Part shown: piece by piece, positions 1 to 7,781 of the stretch
Numbering within the stretch: position 1 is the first letter of the stretch
How the letters are laid out: the number at the start of each line of letters is the position of its first letter
NCBI GenBank assembly: GCA_025999115.1
Contig: BNWW01000006.1
Span: forward strand, 1-49,275
Source of the DNA: Bacteroidia bacterium
GTDB taxonomy: Bacteria; Bacteroidota; Bacteroidia; Bacteroidales; Azobacteroidaceae
Length of the DNA: 49,275 bases
Reading direction: 5' to 3'
Notes under the pieces: model-generated
What the model saw: only the letters and a program-made list of their open reading frames with translations
What the model was told of the DNA's origin: nothing
Database searches by the model: none
Translations under genes and position numbers: made by a program

Positions 1-53
1 AGGCGCTAAAGATAAATGCAATGCCTTGCAAAAGAAGAAAATTTGTGTGGCAC

Positions 54-69
54 CCGGAGAGACCTCCGG
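54..69. other. Small GC-rich hairpin downstream of the frameshifted metallopeptidase gene
   Basis: CCGGAG (54-59) and CTCCGG (64-69) form a perfect 6-bp stem around a 4-nt loop, about 20 bp past the stop codon of the minus-strand gene that ends at 89. On the minus strand no clear T-run follows, so it may be a weak terminator or a chance inverted repeat. The remaining bases at the left edge show no gene that I can support. Confidence 0.3.
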
Positions 70-88
70 AAAGTATGACTGCTGAAAA

Positions 89-1537
89 TCAGTCGGTTAG
101 CAGCGGTTGATACGCAATGTGGGTTAAAATATGCGGATTACCATCAACAGGATTTAAATACATATCGGAAAATTGAGAATGTTTTAAACTGTCAGTTCCT
201 ACAAAAAGAGGACTTGTGATACGAGTATAAGCGTAAGATGCCCCATCTTCAAAACCTTCAATATGATTAAGTTCTATTTCAACCGTTACTAATTTATCAT
301 CATTTGGCGCACCTTCTACTTTTACGTCAAGCCGTTTGATTTTTCCCGGATAGTCGTAATCGGGGTGCAAGTTCAGCACTTCAAAGGTTAAATGGTCGGG
401 GATTTTGGAAATATAGCGCGTTCCGTGCATAATGCGGTCGCGGATAAATTCATATTTCGGCAAAGAGCGCGACATCAGCAATTCGGGATTTTTCAGGTAA
501 TGCGCCACCGATTCTGCCATATCTTCATTGGGATTTTTGGCGTGAGCATAAGCGGATACAAATTCCGTGTCTTTTGTTGTTGACCAACCGTCTGCCGCAT
601 TAGGGTCAGGATAGCAGCCGCCCAACGTAATCCAATCGTTTTTTATTTCTTCCGAAAAAGTGTAAGCCCAAAGGAAATGCGTTTTTTCGTGCAAAATCAG
701 GCGTAAGGTTTCAAATCCGTTGGTGTCGCCGCCAAAAGCCGTTTCCATAAATTCTATGTAGCCATTATCCACCCCCCAAGCAACGGCTGCGGCTTCGGGG
801 TAAAGCGGATGTTTCGTGCCATTCAAACGGCGAATCAGATAATTCAAATGCGGTGTTTTATGAAAACCTTCGGGCAATTCTTCATACATATTATAATGCT
901 TACCAATTCGTCGGGATTGAAGGGCTGAAAACGACCGGCATCTTCATCAGTAATACCGGCAGTCAATGCCGAGTAATCAGGTATATCCGTAGTACAACCA
1001 TAACGTTGGCTCAAAATATAATTTACCCGTCCTGTATTATTGCCGAAATCGGTTGCAAAATCTACCAAAGCGTGGTGCAGTCGTTTAGAAAAAAAGCGTC
1101 CACGCACACCGTCAAGATTGACCAAAAACGGATTGGCATAAGCGAAACAATCTTTTGAAATTCGCACCACTTTTGCCGTATCTCCGTAATTTGTAACCGT
1201 AATATCCTCAAACAAATGGTCTTCTGTCAATATAAATTTTGAATGTTCCAATTCACCCACATAATAAAAATATGGAATTGTTTTCAATGTTTCCACCAAA
1301 CGATAGGCGTATTCCTGTGTCCATTTTTCTTCCTCATCGGAAAGAATAATGTTGTAATTGTTTTGCAATACACCCGTAAAAGGCACATCGGAAGGCACAA
1401 TCGGAACCGAATGACACAACAGAATGATCGCCTGTCTGCAAACCGGCTACACTGTAATTCACAGTGGCCGTTTGAGCTAAAGCGCTTACCAAACCCGGCA
1501 ACATTGCCGCTGCAAAAATAAAAAATGTCTTTTTCAT
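89..1537 (-). pseudogene. Secreted zincin-type metallopeptidase, two frameshifts
   Basis: Three minus-strand reading frames join into one protein of about 480 residues. The first part (from 1537) is a signal peptide, MKKTFFIFAAAMLPGLVSALAQ. The middle part is read in a second frame (about 1415 to 895), and the last part (from about 900 to 89) returns to the first frame. The last part holds HEKTH, a HExxH zinc site, followed about 60 residues later by NPNEDMAESVAHY, which fits the usual zincin pattern of a downstream Glu/Asp helix. The frame changes lie near 1415 (around TCTGTTGTGTCATTC on the minus strand) and near 890-900. They are one-base shifts of opposite sign, so the ends agree in frame. 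Either the gene is damaged or the sequence holds two indel errors. The family name is not recognised, and the peptidase role is inferred from motifs only. Confidence 0.6.
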
Positions 1538-1671
1538 TACTCTAACTTTCTATTTATTAATAATTTATGTTATATATATCCCATTCAAATTCGGACAATA
1601 AAAAAAGCGTGATACTTAAAATATCTGCTCTCTAAAGGTATTTGACGGGACCTGTTGTACAAATAAGTTAA

Positions 1672-1691
1672 GTTCACGCCTCAACGTGAAC
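1672..1691. other. Inverted repeat in the flxA/metallopeptidase spacer
   Basis: GTTCACG (1672-1678) and CGTGAAC (1685-1691) pair perfectly around a 6-nt loop. On the minus strand a T-rich stretch follows. It could be a terminator for the flx operon or a hairpin in the leader of the gene starting at 1537, since the candidate promoter at 1694-1725 would start transcription just inside it. Confidence 0.4.
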
Positions 1692-1693
1692 AC

Positions 1694-1725
1694 CAAACTT
1701 ACCTTTCACAACTTCAATCGTCAAA
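1694..1725 (-). promoter_or_regulatory. Candidate Bacteroidota promoter for the metallopeptidase gene
   Basis: On the minus strand TTTG (1725-1722) is followed after 20 nt by TAAGTTTG (1701-1694), which fits the Bacteroidota -33 TTTG / -7 TAnnTTTG pattern. The leader to the start codon at 1537 would be about 150 nt. The region is AT-rich, and other TAnnTTTG matches occur nearby (1722-1729, 1762-1769), so the choice is tentative. Confidence 0.35.
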
Positions 1726-1742
1726 TTTATAGAGAGAAAGAT

Positions 1743-1759
1743 AAAAGCTTAATGCTTTT
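1743..1759 (-). terminator. Weak terminator after flxA
   Basis: AAAAGC and GCTTTT form a 6-bp stem with a 5-nt loop, about 31 bp past the flxA stop. On the minus strand the stem runs straight into a T-rich tract (TTTTATCTTTCTC). The stem is AT-rich, so termination would be weak. Confidence 0.4.
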
Positions 1760-1789
1760 TCCAAATTTACATATTTCCGACCGCCACCA

Positions 1790-2626
1790 TCAATATTCAT
1801 TCGGTAACTCCGCCAACTGCGCCGCCGTAAACACCGGCCCATCCTTGCAAACGTAGGTCTTACCCACATTGCAACGGCCGCATTTGCCGAAACCGCATTT
1901 CATCCGGTTTTCGAGTGTCGTGTAAATATTTTCGTCCGAAAATCCTAATTTCTGCAATACGGGAAAGGTGTTTTTAATCATAATCGGCGGGCCGCAGACA
2001 ATGGCGACGGTATTTTCAGCCGAAGGCGCTTTTTCGCCTACAATCGACGGCACAAAGCCTACATTGCCTTTCCAATCGGGCGTTTCGCCTCCCGGATCGA
2101 CCGTGAGATGCAAATTCACATCCGGCCGGTTCGTCCATTCTTCCAACTCGGATTTATAGACCAAGTCATTGGGCGTGCGTGCACCATAAAAAATCGTAAC
2201 ATCTTTGTAATCAGCGCGATTGTCCAAACACGACCAAATCACGCTACGCATCGGCGGCAGTGCAATTCCGCCGGCTACAAACACCAGATTTTTGCCTTTC
2301 CATTCGTCGATGGGAAAAGTATTGCCGTATGGCCCGCGAAAACCCATCACAGCGCCTTCTTCCAAATTGAACAAGGCGGTCGTTACCCTACCCGCTTGCC
2401 GGAAAGTACATTCCACGTAACCGCTTCGGGTATGGGGAGATGCAATGCAAAAAGTGGATTCTCCTTCACCGAAAACGGAATATTCGGCAAATTGTCCGGT
2501 TCGGAAACGGAAATTACGGCCTTCTTCTTCGTTCCGGAATTTCAAGCGGAACGTTTTTACGCCGGGCGCTTCGATCGTGATTTTTTCGACGATCATTTCG
2601 TAGGGGAGATAGATATTTTTTGACAT
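1790..2626 (-). CDS. flxA: FlxA: FAD/NAD(P)-binding ferredoxin-reductase-like subunit of the Flx-Hdr complex
   Basis: The 278 residues match the diaphorase subunit family shared by hydrogenase gamma subunits, AsrB and FlxA. Residues 1-105 form the FAD-binding barrel (RTGQFAEYS), the NAD(P) domain starts near VFVAGGIALPPMRS (115-128), and a C-terminal [2Fe-2S] site has C244, C249, C252 and C260 in the arrangement CGFGKCGRC...C. The inferred role is to take electrons from NADH (or give them back) and pass them through FlxB and FlxC to the Hdr part. It is the last gene of the run, 16 bp after flxB. Alone it could be read as a sulfite-reductase or dihydroorotate-dehydrogenase electron-transfer subunit; its neighbours decide for FlxA. 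Confidence 0.85.
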   Translation of the reverse strand: MSKNIYLPYEMIVEKITIEAPGVKTFRLKFRNEEEGRNFRFRTGQFAEYSVFGEGESTFCIASPHTRSGYVECTFRQAGRVTTALFNLEEGAVMGFRGPYGNTFPIDEWKGKNLVFVAGGIALPPMRSVIWSCLDNRADYKDVTIFYGARTPNDLVYKSELEEWTNRPDVNLHLTVDPGGETPDWKGNVGFVPSIVGEKAPSAENTVAIVCGPPIMIKNTFPVLQKLGFSDENIYTTLENRMKCGFGKCGRCNVGKTYVCKDGPVFTAAQLAELPNEY

Positions 2627-2640
2627 GAAAAACGATTAAA

Positions 2641-2668
2641 AGTTATGAGTTATGAGTTGGGAGTTGGG
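2641..2668. repeat. Four tandem heptamers across the flxB stop codon
   Basis: Two copies of AGTTATG are followed by two copies of AGTTGGG (2641-2668). The array covers the flxB stop codon and encodes the tail SQLPTHNS, so the C-terminus of FlxB is partly repeat-derived. Confidence 0.75.
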
Positions 2669-3662
2669 AGAGTTGTTCGCTTAAATTCATGTCCACGGGG
2701 CAGCGGCGAGAGCAACGGCCGCAGCCGACACAGCCGCGAACGTTTAATCGTTCGGGCATATAGGAGAATTTATGCATCAATCGTTGCCGCCAACGGGAAC
2801 CTTGCGTTTCGCGCGGATTATGTCCTGATGTGTGGAGCGTGAATAAAGTGGAACCGCAACTGTCCCAACAACGTAAACGCTTGCCGTTCTTGCCTTTACT
2901 TTCGTCTTGAATGTCGAAGCAAGCGCAAACGGGACAAACGAAGGCGCAAGCCGAACAACCTACGCATCGCATCGCCTGCGTGTCGAAAATCAGCGTATCG
3001 AAAGCGGCTTGCATCTTGGTTTCCAAGTCTTTATCGTCGAAATATTGCGGAATGGAGGCTAAATATTTTTCTTTTTCCGGTTCGCCGGCATCTTCAAATA
3101 ATTCGGGAGCGAGTGCGATTAATTTTTCGCCTTTTTCGGTCAGAATTTCAACCAAATAATCGTCCGAACCGGTTTTTGTGAGTTGTAAATCGCTGCCTTC
3201 GGTGTTGCCGGGACCGCCGCCGATAGAGGTACAAAAGCAATATTCGTCCGAACGGTTGCAAGCATAGGAAACAATCGTGGTGCGTTCGGCGCGTTGATTG
3301 AAAATCGGGTCTTGCGGTTCCCAATTGAAAATGGCGGCGAGTTTTCGGATTCCGGCCGCATCGCAGGGACGAACGCCCAATACGATTTTTTGCGGAATGG
3401 CTTCCAAATCAATATCCTGCACGCTTACTTCTTCTTTATTTTTCGTGAAATCGAATAATTTTTCGATGGCCGGAAAAACGAAGGATTTAACCGACGAATC
3501 GGGCAGAATATAATCGCCGTCAATTTCTTTCGAAGAATGAATGCGTTGATAATTAACCCGTTGGCCGGTGCGAACCGGCGCATAAATCCTTTGTGCATCC
3601 AACAGTTTTTGAATCCATTGCGGATAATTTTCCTTGCGTAACAATTTGATTGTATCTTTCAT
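2643..3662 (-). CDS. flxB: FlxB: iron-sulfur subunit of the Flx-Hdr complex
   Basis: The 339 residues resemble hydrogenase beta subunits and AsrA (4Fe-4S dicluster, HycB/HydB-like). The typical GVRPCDAAG segment sits near residues 96-104, and two ferredoxin-type clusters follow: C233, C236, C239, C243 (CVGCSACAFVC) and C311, C314, C317, C321 (CVGCGRCSRRC). Extra cysteines at 135, 142 and 144 may bind another cluster. It probably carries electrons between FlxA and FlxC/FlxD. It starts 12 bp after flxC. The last eight residues come from a heptamer repeat and may be dispensable. Confidence 0.82.
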   Translation of the reverse strand: MKDTIKLLRKENYPQWIQKLLDAQRIYAPVRTGQRVNYQRIHSSKEIDGDYILPDSSVKSFVFPAIEKLFDFTKNKEEVSVQDIDLEAIPQKIVLGVRPCDAAGIRKLAAIFNWEPQDPIFNQRAERTTIVSYACNRSDEYCFCTSIGGGPGNTEGSDLQLTKTGSDDYLVEILTEKGEKLIALAPELFEDAGEPEKEKYLASIPQYFDDKDLETKMQAAFDTLIFDTQAMRCVGCSACAFVCPVCACFDIQDESKGKNGKRLRCWDSCGSTLFTLHTSGHNPRETQGSRWRQRLMHKFSYMPERLNVRGCVGCGRCSRRCPVDMNLSEQLSQLPTHNS

Positions 3663-3674
3663 AAATTCAATGTT

Positions 3675-4484
3675 TTATCCGATAAAATTTTCTTTATCTC
3701 CCGGTAAGAAAGTCGCCATTTCGCAACCTTCCGCGCGGCTCATTCCGGTTTTTGAACCGTAACTTTTATAACTTTCTTCTGCCAAATGAATCGGCAAAAG
3801 ATGAATGGGAATGCCCACAGGACAGGCCTCGCCGCATTGTCCACATTCGATACAACGGCCGGCCAAGTGCATTGCCCGCATCACATGCCATTCCAGATTG
3901 CCCAAAGGACTTGCCTCAACGGGAATCCATTGCGGTTGATTCATTTCGACCGTGCAACGGACACAATAGCACAGCGGACAAGTCTGCCGGCAAGCGTAAC
4001 AGCGAATGCAGGCCGCCATTTCGTTTTGCCAAAATGTCCAGCGTTCTGCCAAAGGCATTGCTTCCAATTTTTCCAACAAAATTTGGTCTTCTTCGGAAAG
4101 TTGCGGCGCATGTTCGGCCAAATAACTTTCGATGGCATCGAACGATTTCAATTCCGTAACCTCTTCTTTGTCAATGGCTAATGCGATTAACGAATCGCCG
4201 GTCAATTGTTTTTCGGCAGCCAATCGAATGATAGCGCGCAAAGTGGAAATATTGGCTACAACAGCCGGTTTTCCCAAACGGACGATTTCTTTTTTATAGA
4301 GATAAACCGCTAAATTCTGTACGCAACGTTCATCGTAAATCAACTGATTTACAGCATCTTCCGTTGAAACAAAAACGGGGCGAACGCGCCGGTTGCTTCC
4401 TTCACCGTATCCGATAACGACTTTTATATCGCCGCTTTTCAGTAAACCGGCGGCTTTTTTTCTTAATGATTCCATATTATTCAA
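3675..4484 (-). CDS. flxC: FlxC: 4Fe-4S electron-transfer subunit of the Flx-Hdr complex
   Basis: The 269 residues have an N-terminal domain without cysteine motifs (1-150) and then a ferredoxin-like part with C159, C162, C165, C169, the extra pair C172/C174, and a second site C211, C214, C217, C221 (CIECGQCGEAC). This arrangement, next to MvhD-type and HydB-type genes, fits FlxC. The start at 4484 overlaps the flxD stop by 8 bp; the internal ATG three codons later (4475) would leave a 1-bp gap and is equally possible. An electron-wiring role is inferred from the family and the context. Confidence 0.78.
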   Translation of the reverse strand: MNNMESLRKKAAGLLKSGDIKVVIGYGEGSNRRVRPVFVSTEDAVNQLIYDERCVQNLAVYLYKKEIVRLGKPAVVANISTLRAIIRLAAEKQLTGDSLIALAIDKEEVTELKSFDAIESYLAEHAPQLSEEDQILLEKLEAMPLAERWTFWQNEMAACIRCYACRQTCPLCYCVRCTVEMNQPQWIPVEASPLGNLEWHVMRAMHLAGRCIECGQCGEACPVGIPIHLLPIHLAEESYKSYGSKTGMSRAEGCEMATFLPGDKENFIG

Positions 4485-4902
4485 TGATTTCCGGTTGTCT
4501 ATAAGATTGATAAGGGCCTAATTCTCGTATTTTTTCGGCGGTCGAATTAACGACATCCGCCCATTTTGCGCCTTCTGCGGCCGAAACCCAAGTGAATGTG
4601 ATGCGATTCGTGTCCACTCCCATAAAATTGAGCATCGAACGAAATGTAATCCAACGGCGGCGAGCGTGAAAATTGCCGGAAGTGTAATGGCAATCGTTAG
4701 GATGGCAGCCCGAAACGATGATTCCGTCTGCGCCGTTGGCAAAAGCCTTCATCAGCAACATAAAATCGATGCGGCCGGTACACGGGAAACGGATGATTTT
4801 CACGTTGGGCGAGTATTTGATGCGGCTCGTCCCGGTCAGGTCTGCACCGGCGTAAGTACACCAGTTACAGACGAATGCTACTATTTTCGGTTCAAAATCC
4901 AT
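4477..4902 (-). CDS. flxD: FlxD: MvhD-type [2Fe-2S] linker between Flx and HdrA
   Basis: The 141 residues carry the MvhD/FlpD cysteine set C12, C15, C41, C66, C71 (FVCNWCTYAGAD, FPCTGRIDF, SGCHPNDCHY). In methanogens MvhD joins the hydrogenase to HdrA; in FlxABCD-HdrABC systems FlxD joins the NADH-dehydrogenase part to HdrA. The length is normal. The start codon lies only 4 bp after the stop of a truncated DUF3990 gene, so its original upstream neighbour has been replaced by an inserted island, and its expression now may depend on translation through the toxin-like pair. Confidence 0.88.
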   Translation of the reverse strand: MDFEPKIVAFVCNWCTYAGADLTGTSRIKYSPNVKIIRFPCTGRIDFMLLMKAFANGADGIIVSGCHPNDCHYTSGNFHARRRWITFRSMLNFMGVDTNRITFTWVSAAEGAKWADVVNSTAEKIRELGPYQSYRQPEIIE

Positions 4903-4906
4903 ATTT

Positions 4907-5191
4907 TTATAAACTTATACGGTTATCTATTTCTTGTTTTAATAATTCATAATTGTAATCTTCAAAGCGAAGAACCTTTATTTTATCGCTGCTTTCGAGA
5001 AAAAATTCGCCAAAATCATACTCGGTTACAACGCCGCTTGTCCCTTTCCTTTTCCCTCTCTTTTTTGCCCAAAACTCTGCTTGTTCACGCAATTGTGTTA
5101 CATAAAATCCTTGTCCGAAATCTTTACCCGTTTCGCAAAACGACAGATCAATGAGGTCTATTTCGGTATAACTACCGTGATACACTTTCAT
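4907..5191 (-). CDS. Truncated DUF3990 protein (ADP-ribosyltransferase-like)
   Basis: The 94 residues start MKVYHGSYTEIDLIDLSFCETGKDFGQGFYVT, which is the DUF3990 N-terminus: a YHGS segment and a G-x-GFY segment as in the ADP-ribosyltransferase fold. DUF3990 proteins are usually clearly longer (about 150 residues or more), so the 3' half seems lost just before flxD. It overlaps the DUF3791 gene by 4 bp (ATGA), the usual pairing. DUF3990 is predicted from fold comparisons to be a toxin-like or effector ART; activity of this short form is doubtful. Confidence 0.7.
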   Translation of the reverse strand: MKVYHGSYTEIDLIDLSFCETGKDFGQGFYVTQLREQAEFWAKKRGKRKGTSGVVTEYDFGEFFLESSDKIKVLRFEDYNYELLKQEIDNRISL

Positions 5192-5418
5192 TTTACACCT
5201 CCATTTTCATAACAAACTTCGTACAAATCTCTAATAGCCCAGAACGGATTATCTGTATGTAACGCCCACCAATGTTCATCAAGAAAATCCATTCCGCCGT
5301 ATTTTTTCAGATACAAATAGGCTTGCTGGCTGTTCATTTTATAAGCGCGAGCAAATTTCGTAATTATAAAAGTCATGAAATTGACTTTGTCACTTGTTTC
5401 TTTATTTATTGTTGCCAT
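5188..5418 (-). CDS. DUF3791 protein, partner of DUF3990
   Basis: The 76 residues contain the DUF3791 core (FMTFIITKFARAYKMNSQQAYLYLKKYGGMDFLDEHWWALHT and DLYEVCYENGG, given here in parts of the chain 14-73). The family occurs beside DUF3990 genes and is thought to be its antitoxin or adaptor partner. Length and composition are normal, so it is probably intact. A good promoter match lies 27-34 bp upstream of the start (5445-5452), so the pair does not need the hdr promoter. Confidence 0.7.
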   Translation of the reverse strand: MATINKETSDKVNFMTFIITKFARAYKMNSQQAYLYLKKYGGMDFLDEHWWALHTDNPFWAIRDLYEVCYENGGVK

Positions 5419-5436
5419 AATTTTATATCATAAATA

Positions 5437-5570
5437 TTACAATGCAAAGATAGAAATCTTTTTGTTTAATATATCAATGGTCTTACTATCAAAATTTCCA
5501 TTAAACGTGTCCCAAGAATTGGATGTTTCAAATAATCCTTTGCTTCTTCAATGTCTTTTATTGCATAAAA
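5437..5570 (-). pseudogene. DUF1810 family remnant
   Basis: Read on the minus strand from 5570, the spacer encodes FYAIKDIEEAKDYL followed by KHPILGTRLMEI, which looks like the conserved middle of DUF1810 proteins (YAI-DL-EA--YL-HPVLG-RL-E). A stop codon stands directly before it and no start is near. After a one-base shift at about 5490 another frame runs FDSKTIDILNKK to a stop at 5437-5439. Only about 40 of the usual 140 or so residues remain. The identification rests on memory of the family motif. Confidence 0.55.
5445..5477 (-). promoter_or_regulatory. Promoter for the DUF3791/DUF3990 pair
   Basis: TATCTTTG (5452-5445) followed by CA is a strong match to the Bacteroidota -7 element; TTG (5477-5475) stands 22 nt upstream as a possible -33 element. 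Transcription would start near 5438, giving a leader of about 20 nt to the ATG at 5418. Confidence 0.55.
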
Positions 5571-5614
5571 TTAGGCAGGTGACAAACAGCCTCGTTATCG
5601 ACTGGTGTTTGTTT

Positions 5615-6814
5615 TTATTCCTCAAACTTGATTACTTTTATTACTCCCTTTCCTCCTTTTTCATCATCGTGTTTCTTTTCGCCTTCTACATATATGTCAT
5701 AATTTAATTGGTCGCTAATTTGCAATATGTCGTCATAATATGTTTTTTTTCGTTGATAGTTTTTCTCCTCTTTTCTATATTTTTTCTCTTCCGCATATTC
5801 TTTGAATTTTAGAGAATGATTTTCATTGTTCTTAATTATCTCTTTATACAAGAGAGTTCTAATCTTTTGCAAAAATTCGATTCTTTCATTGATATTATCT
5901 TTTTCTTTGAAATGCTTTTCTACTTTATCATCATTTTTGTAAATAGGTAGCACATAATTCTCCCCCGCTTTTATTTTCTCTATTTCCTCAATCTTTTTCT
6001 CCTCTTTAAATAAATTTAGGTCATACATCAATTGAATAATAGTATCGGTTAAAAGCCCACACTTATACTCAAGTGTTTCCAAACTATATTTTTTTCCATC
6101 TACAGGAAAGTTTTTTGCTTTCAAATGTGTGTAAGCCACTTCGACTTCTATATTAGTATTTCGACACAATAATTTTAATTTGTGCAAATCATTAAAGCTG
6201 TTAGAAGAATTCGCAAATCTGTCCAATGCTAATTCCTCCAATGGAATTTGTAACTTTAAGATATGTTCATCGGAAGGATAATGAGTTTCATATCCATATT
6301 TGTCTAATTGCCATTGAAGTGCGCAAATAATCACTTTATTTCGATACAAATGCCTTATAAAATCAAATAATATATATCCCTGTTGCTCTTTTTGTATCTG
6401 TCGAATTGCGCGAGTATTTAATTCTGCTTGCTCTTGCCACTCTGCTCCTTTTTTAGTCCACTTATAAGCCAAATATGAAATAAAACAAGCAAAAATTGCA
6501 ATAAAAAGCGCATACCAATCATTCCAACTCAAGCTTCCCAACAACGAAGAAGGTTTAGTCTGCCTGACAATATCGTCAGTATGTTTGACAATTGTATTTA
6601 ATACGGTTGTTGTATCAGTTGTTGCCCTCGTATTTTTATACTTATTTGACACGCTTACCGTATCAAACACAGTCATTAAGTATTCATATTGTAAAGAATC
6701 TTGTAATGTTTTATTTGCAAGATTTAATTCCAAATGAATTGAATTTGTGTGTTTTCCACATCCAACGAGCAAAAATGCGGAAAGATAAATGATAAAAAAG
6801 ACATTTTTATTCAT
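5615..6814 (-). CDS. Hypothetical lipoprotein with a transmembrane segment and charged C-terminus
   Basis: I place the start at 6814, where MNKNVFFIIYLSAFLLVGCGKH is a clear lipoprotein signal (LVGC); the frame stays open upstream to 6913 but without a signal. The product has 399 residues: a short periplasmic part, a membrane segment WYALFIAIFACFISYLAYKW, then a long helical, Lys/Glu-rich region with coiled-coil character near the end. No family is recognised. The gene is much more AT-rich than its neighbours and lies between hdrA/nitroreductase and flxD, so it probably arrived by transfer. An anti-phage or surface role is possible but there is no direct support. Confidence 0.6.
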   Translation of the reverse strand: MNKNVFFIIYLSAFLLVGCGKHTNSIHLELNLANKTLQDSLQYEYLMTVFDTVSVSNKYKNTRATTDTTTVLNTIVKHTDDIVRQTKPSSLLGSLSWNDWYALFIAIFACFISYLAYKWTKKGAEWQEQAELNTRAIRQIQKEQQGYILFDFIRHLYRNKVIICALQWQLDKYGYETHYPSDEHILKLQIPLEELALDRFANSSNSFNDLHKLKLLCRNTNIEVEVAYTHLKAKNFPVDGKKYSLETLEYKCGLLTDTIIQLMYDLNLFKEEKKIEEIEKIKAGENYVLPIYKNDDKVEKHFKEKDNINERIEFLQKIRTLLYKEIIKNNENHSLKFKEYAEEKKYRKEEKNYQRKKTYYDDILQISDQLNYDIYVEGEKKHDDEKGGKGVIKVIKFEE

Positions 6815-6958
6815 AACAATTAAATTTTTATTTTGTCTTGCCGGTTTCGCTGTATAGTCCGCCGCTTGCCGATAACCCATAAATACGCAACTTCCTAAAA
6901 AATCAATCTCCATTCTTTAGAGAAAATCAGTTCAAAATCATTGTCATATTTTGTTGTT

Positions 6959-7762
6959 TTACCGAATCCATGATATAACATATTTCGCTTTATCGCTTCG
7001 CGGATAATTCTCCAAAAACTCAAATTTTCCGTTGATATTCAATTCTTTACACGTTTGTTCAAAATGACAGAGGGCGATGCCGATGTCGACTGATTCAAAG
7101 TTCAAATAAGGGATTTTGTAAAAATGCAAAATATTATCATTCAATACGATACGCCATTCTTGCTTATTGCTGGCCGAAGGAGCCAATCGCACCATTTCGA
7201 GCGGTTGGGCGAAAATTCCGGCTTGAATTTCCGTGAGCGGACGGGCGAAATCGCTATCGAAAAATATTGCGCCGAAAGGTTTGCGGGTCGCATGATTTTT
7301 ATCGGCATTCACGATATGTTTTTCCAGAAACCGCAATTTTGTACCGGTGGGATAGCCTACCGGAGAAACGATTCTTATTTTTTCGTTCGATTTCAACGGA
7401 ATTTGTTTTTTGAAATCGCTACGATTGAAGGAACCGCCCAGCCAACAAGTTCCCAATCCCAGACTTGTACAAAACAGAATGACTTGCTCAAACAGGTAAG
7501 CAGCAGCCGTTTCGGCAAACGGAGCTTCTTCGTAAATCATTGCAAGATAATTATTTGCGCTTTTTATCCAACCGTATGTCCCAAGTTTGATTGGCTCTTC
7601 ATCTGCGTGAATATTAATCAATTCTATCCTTACCCGGCAATTCCACTGCGTTTGTAACTCACTGATATATTGCTTGATTTGAGTTTGATGTTCCCGGCTC
7701 AACGGTTCGCCGGTGTAGGTGCGGATGGAGCGGCGGGTTTGAATGGATTCTATGATAGTCAT
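6959..7762 (-). CDS. Nitroreductase-like flavoprotein
   Basis: The 267 residues begin MTIIESIQTRRSIRTYTGEPL, the nitroreductase start with the paired-Arg flavin phosphate site, and contain FCTSLGLGTCWLGGSFN and a second half-domain with RLAPSASNKQEWRI. The duplicated layout resembles the TM1586-type putative nitroreductases. It should bind FMN and use NAD(P)H; the substrate is unknown. It starts 19 bp after hdrA, so it is probably co-transcribed with hdrCBA, and it may act as an electron acceptor branch. Base composition is like hdrA, not like the AT-rich island on its other side. Confidence 0.75.
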   Translation of the reverse strand: MTIIESIQTRRSIRTYTGEPLSREHQTQIKQYISELQTQWNCRVRIELINIHADEEPIKLGTYGWIKSANNYLAMIYEEAPFAETAAAYLFEQVILFCTSLGLGTCWLGGSFNRSDFKKQIPLKSNEKIRIVSPVGYPTGTKLRFLEKHIVNADKNHATRKPFGAIFFDSDFARPLTEIQAGIFAQPLEMVRLAPSASNKQEWRIVLNDNILHFYKIPYLNFESVDIGIALCHFEQTCKELNINGKFEFLENYPRSDKAKYVISWIR

Positions 7763-7781
7763 TTCTTATATTTAATGTACA

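Noticed and set aside
54..69. Strong intrinsic terminator
   Set aside because: The stem is short and no T-run follows on the minus strand; kept only as a low-confidence hairpin.
1790..3662. Anaerobic sulfite reductase subunits AsrA/AsrB
   Set aside because: FlxB and FlxA resemble AsrA and AsrB, but no AsrC (siroheme subunit) is present, and MvhD-type and HdrABC genes are adjacent.
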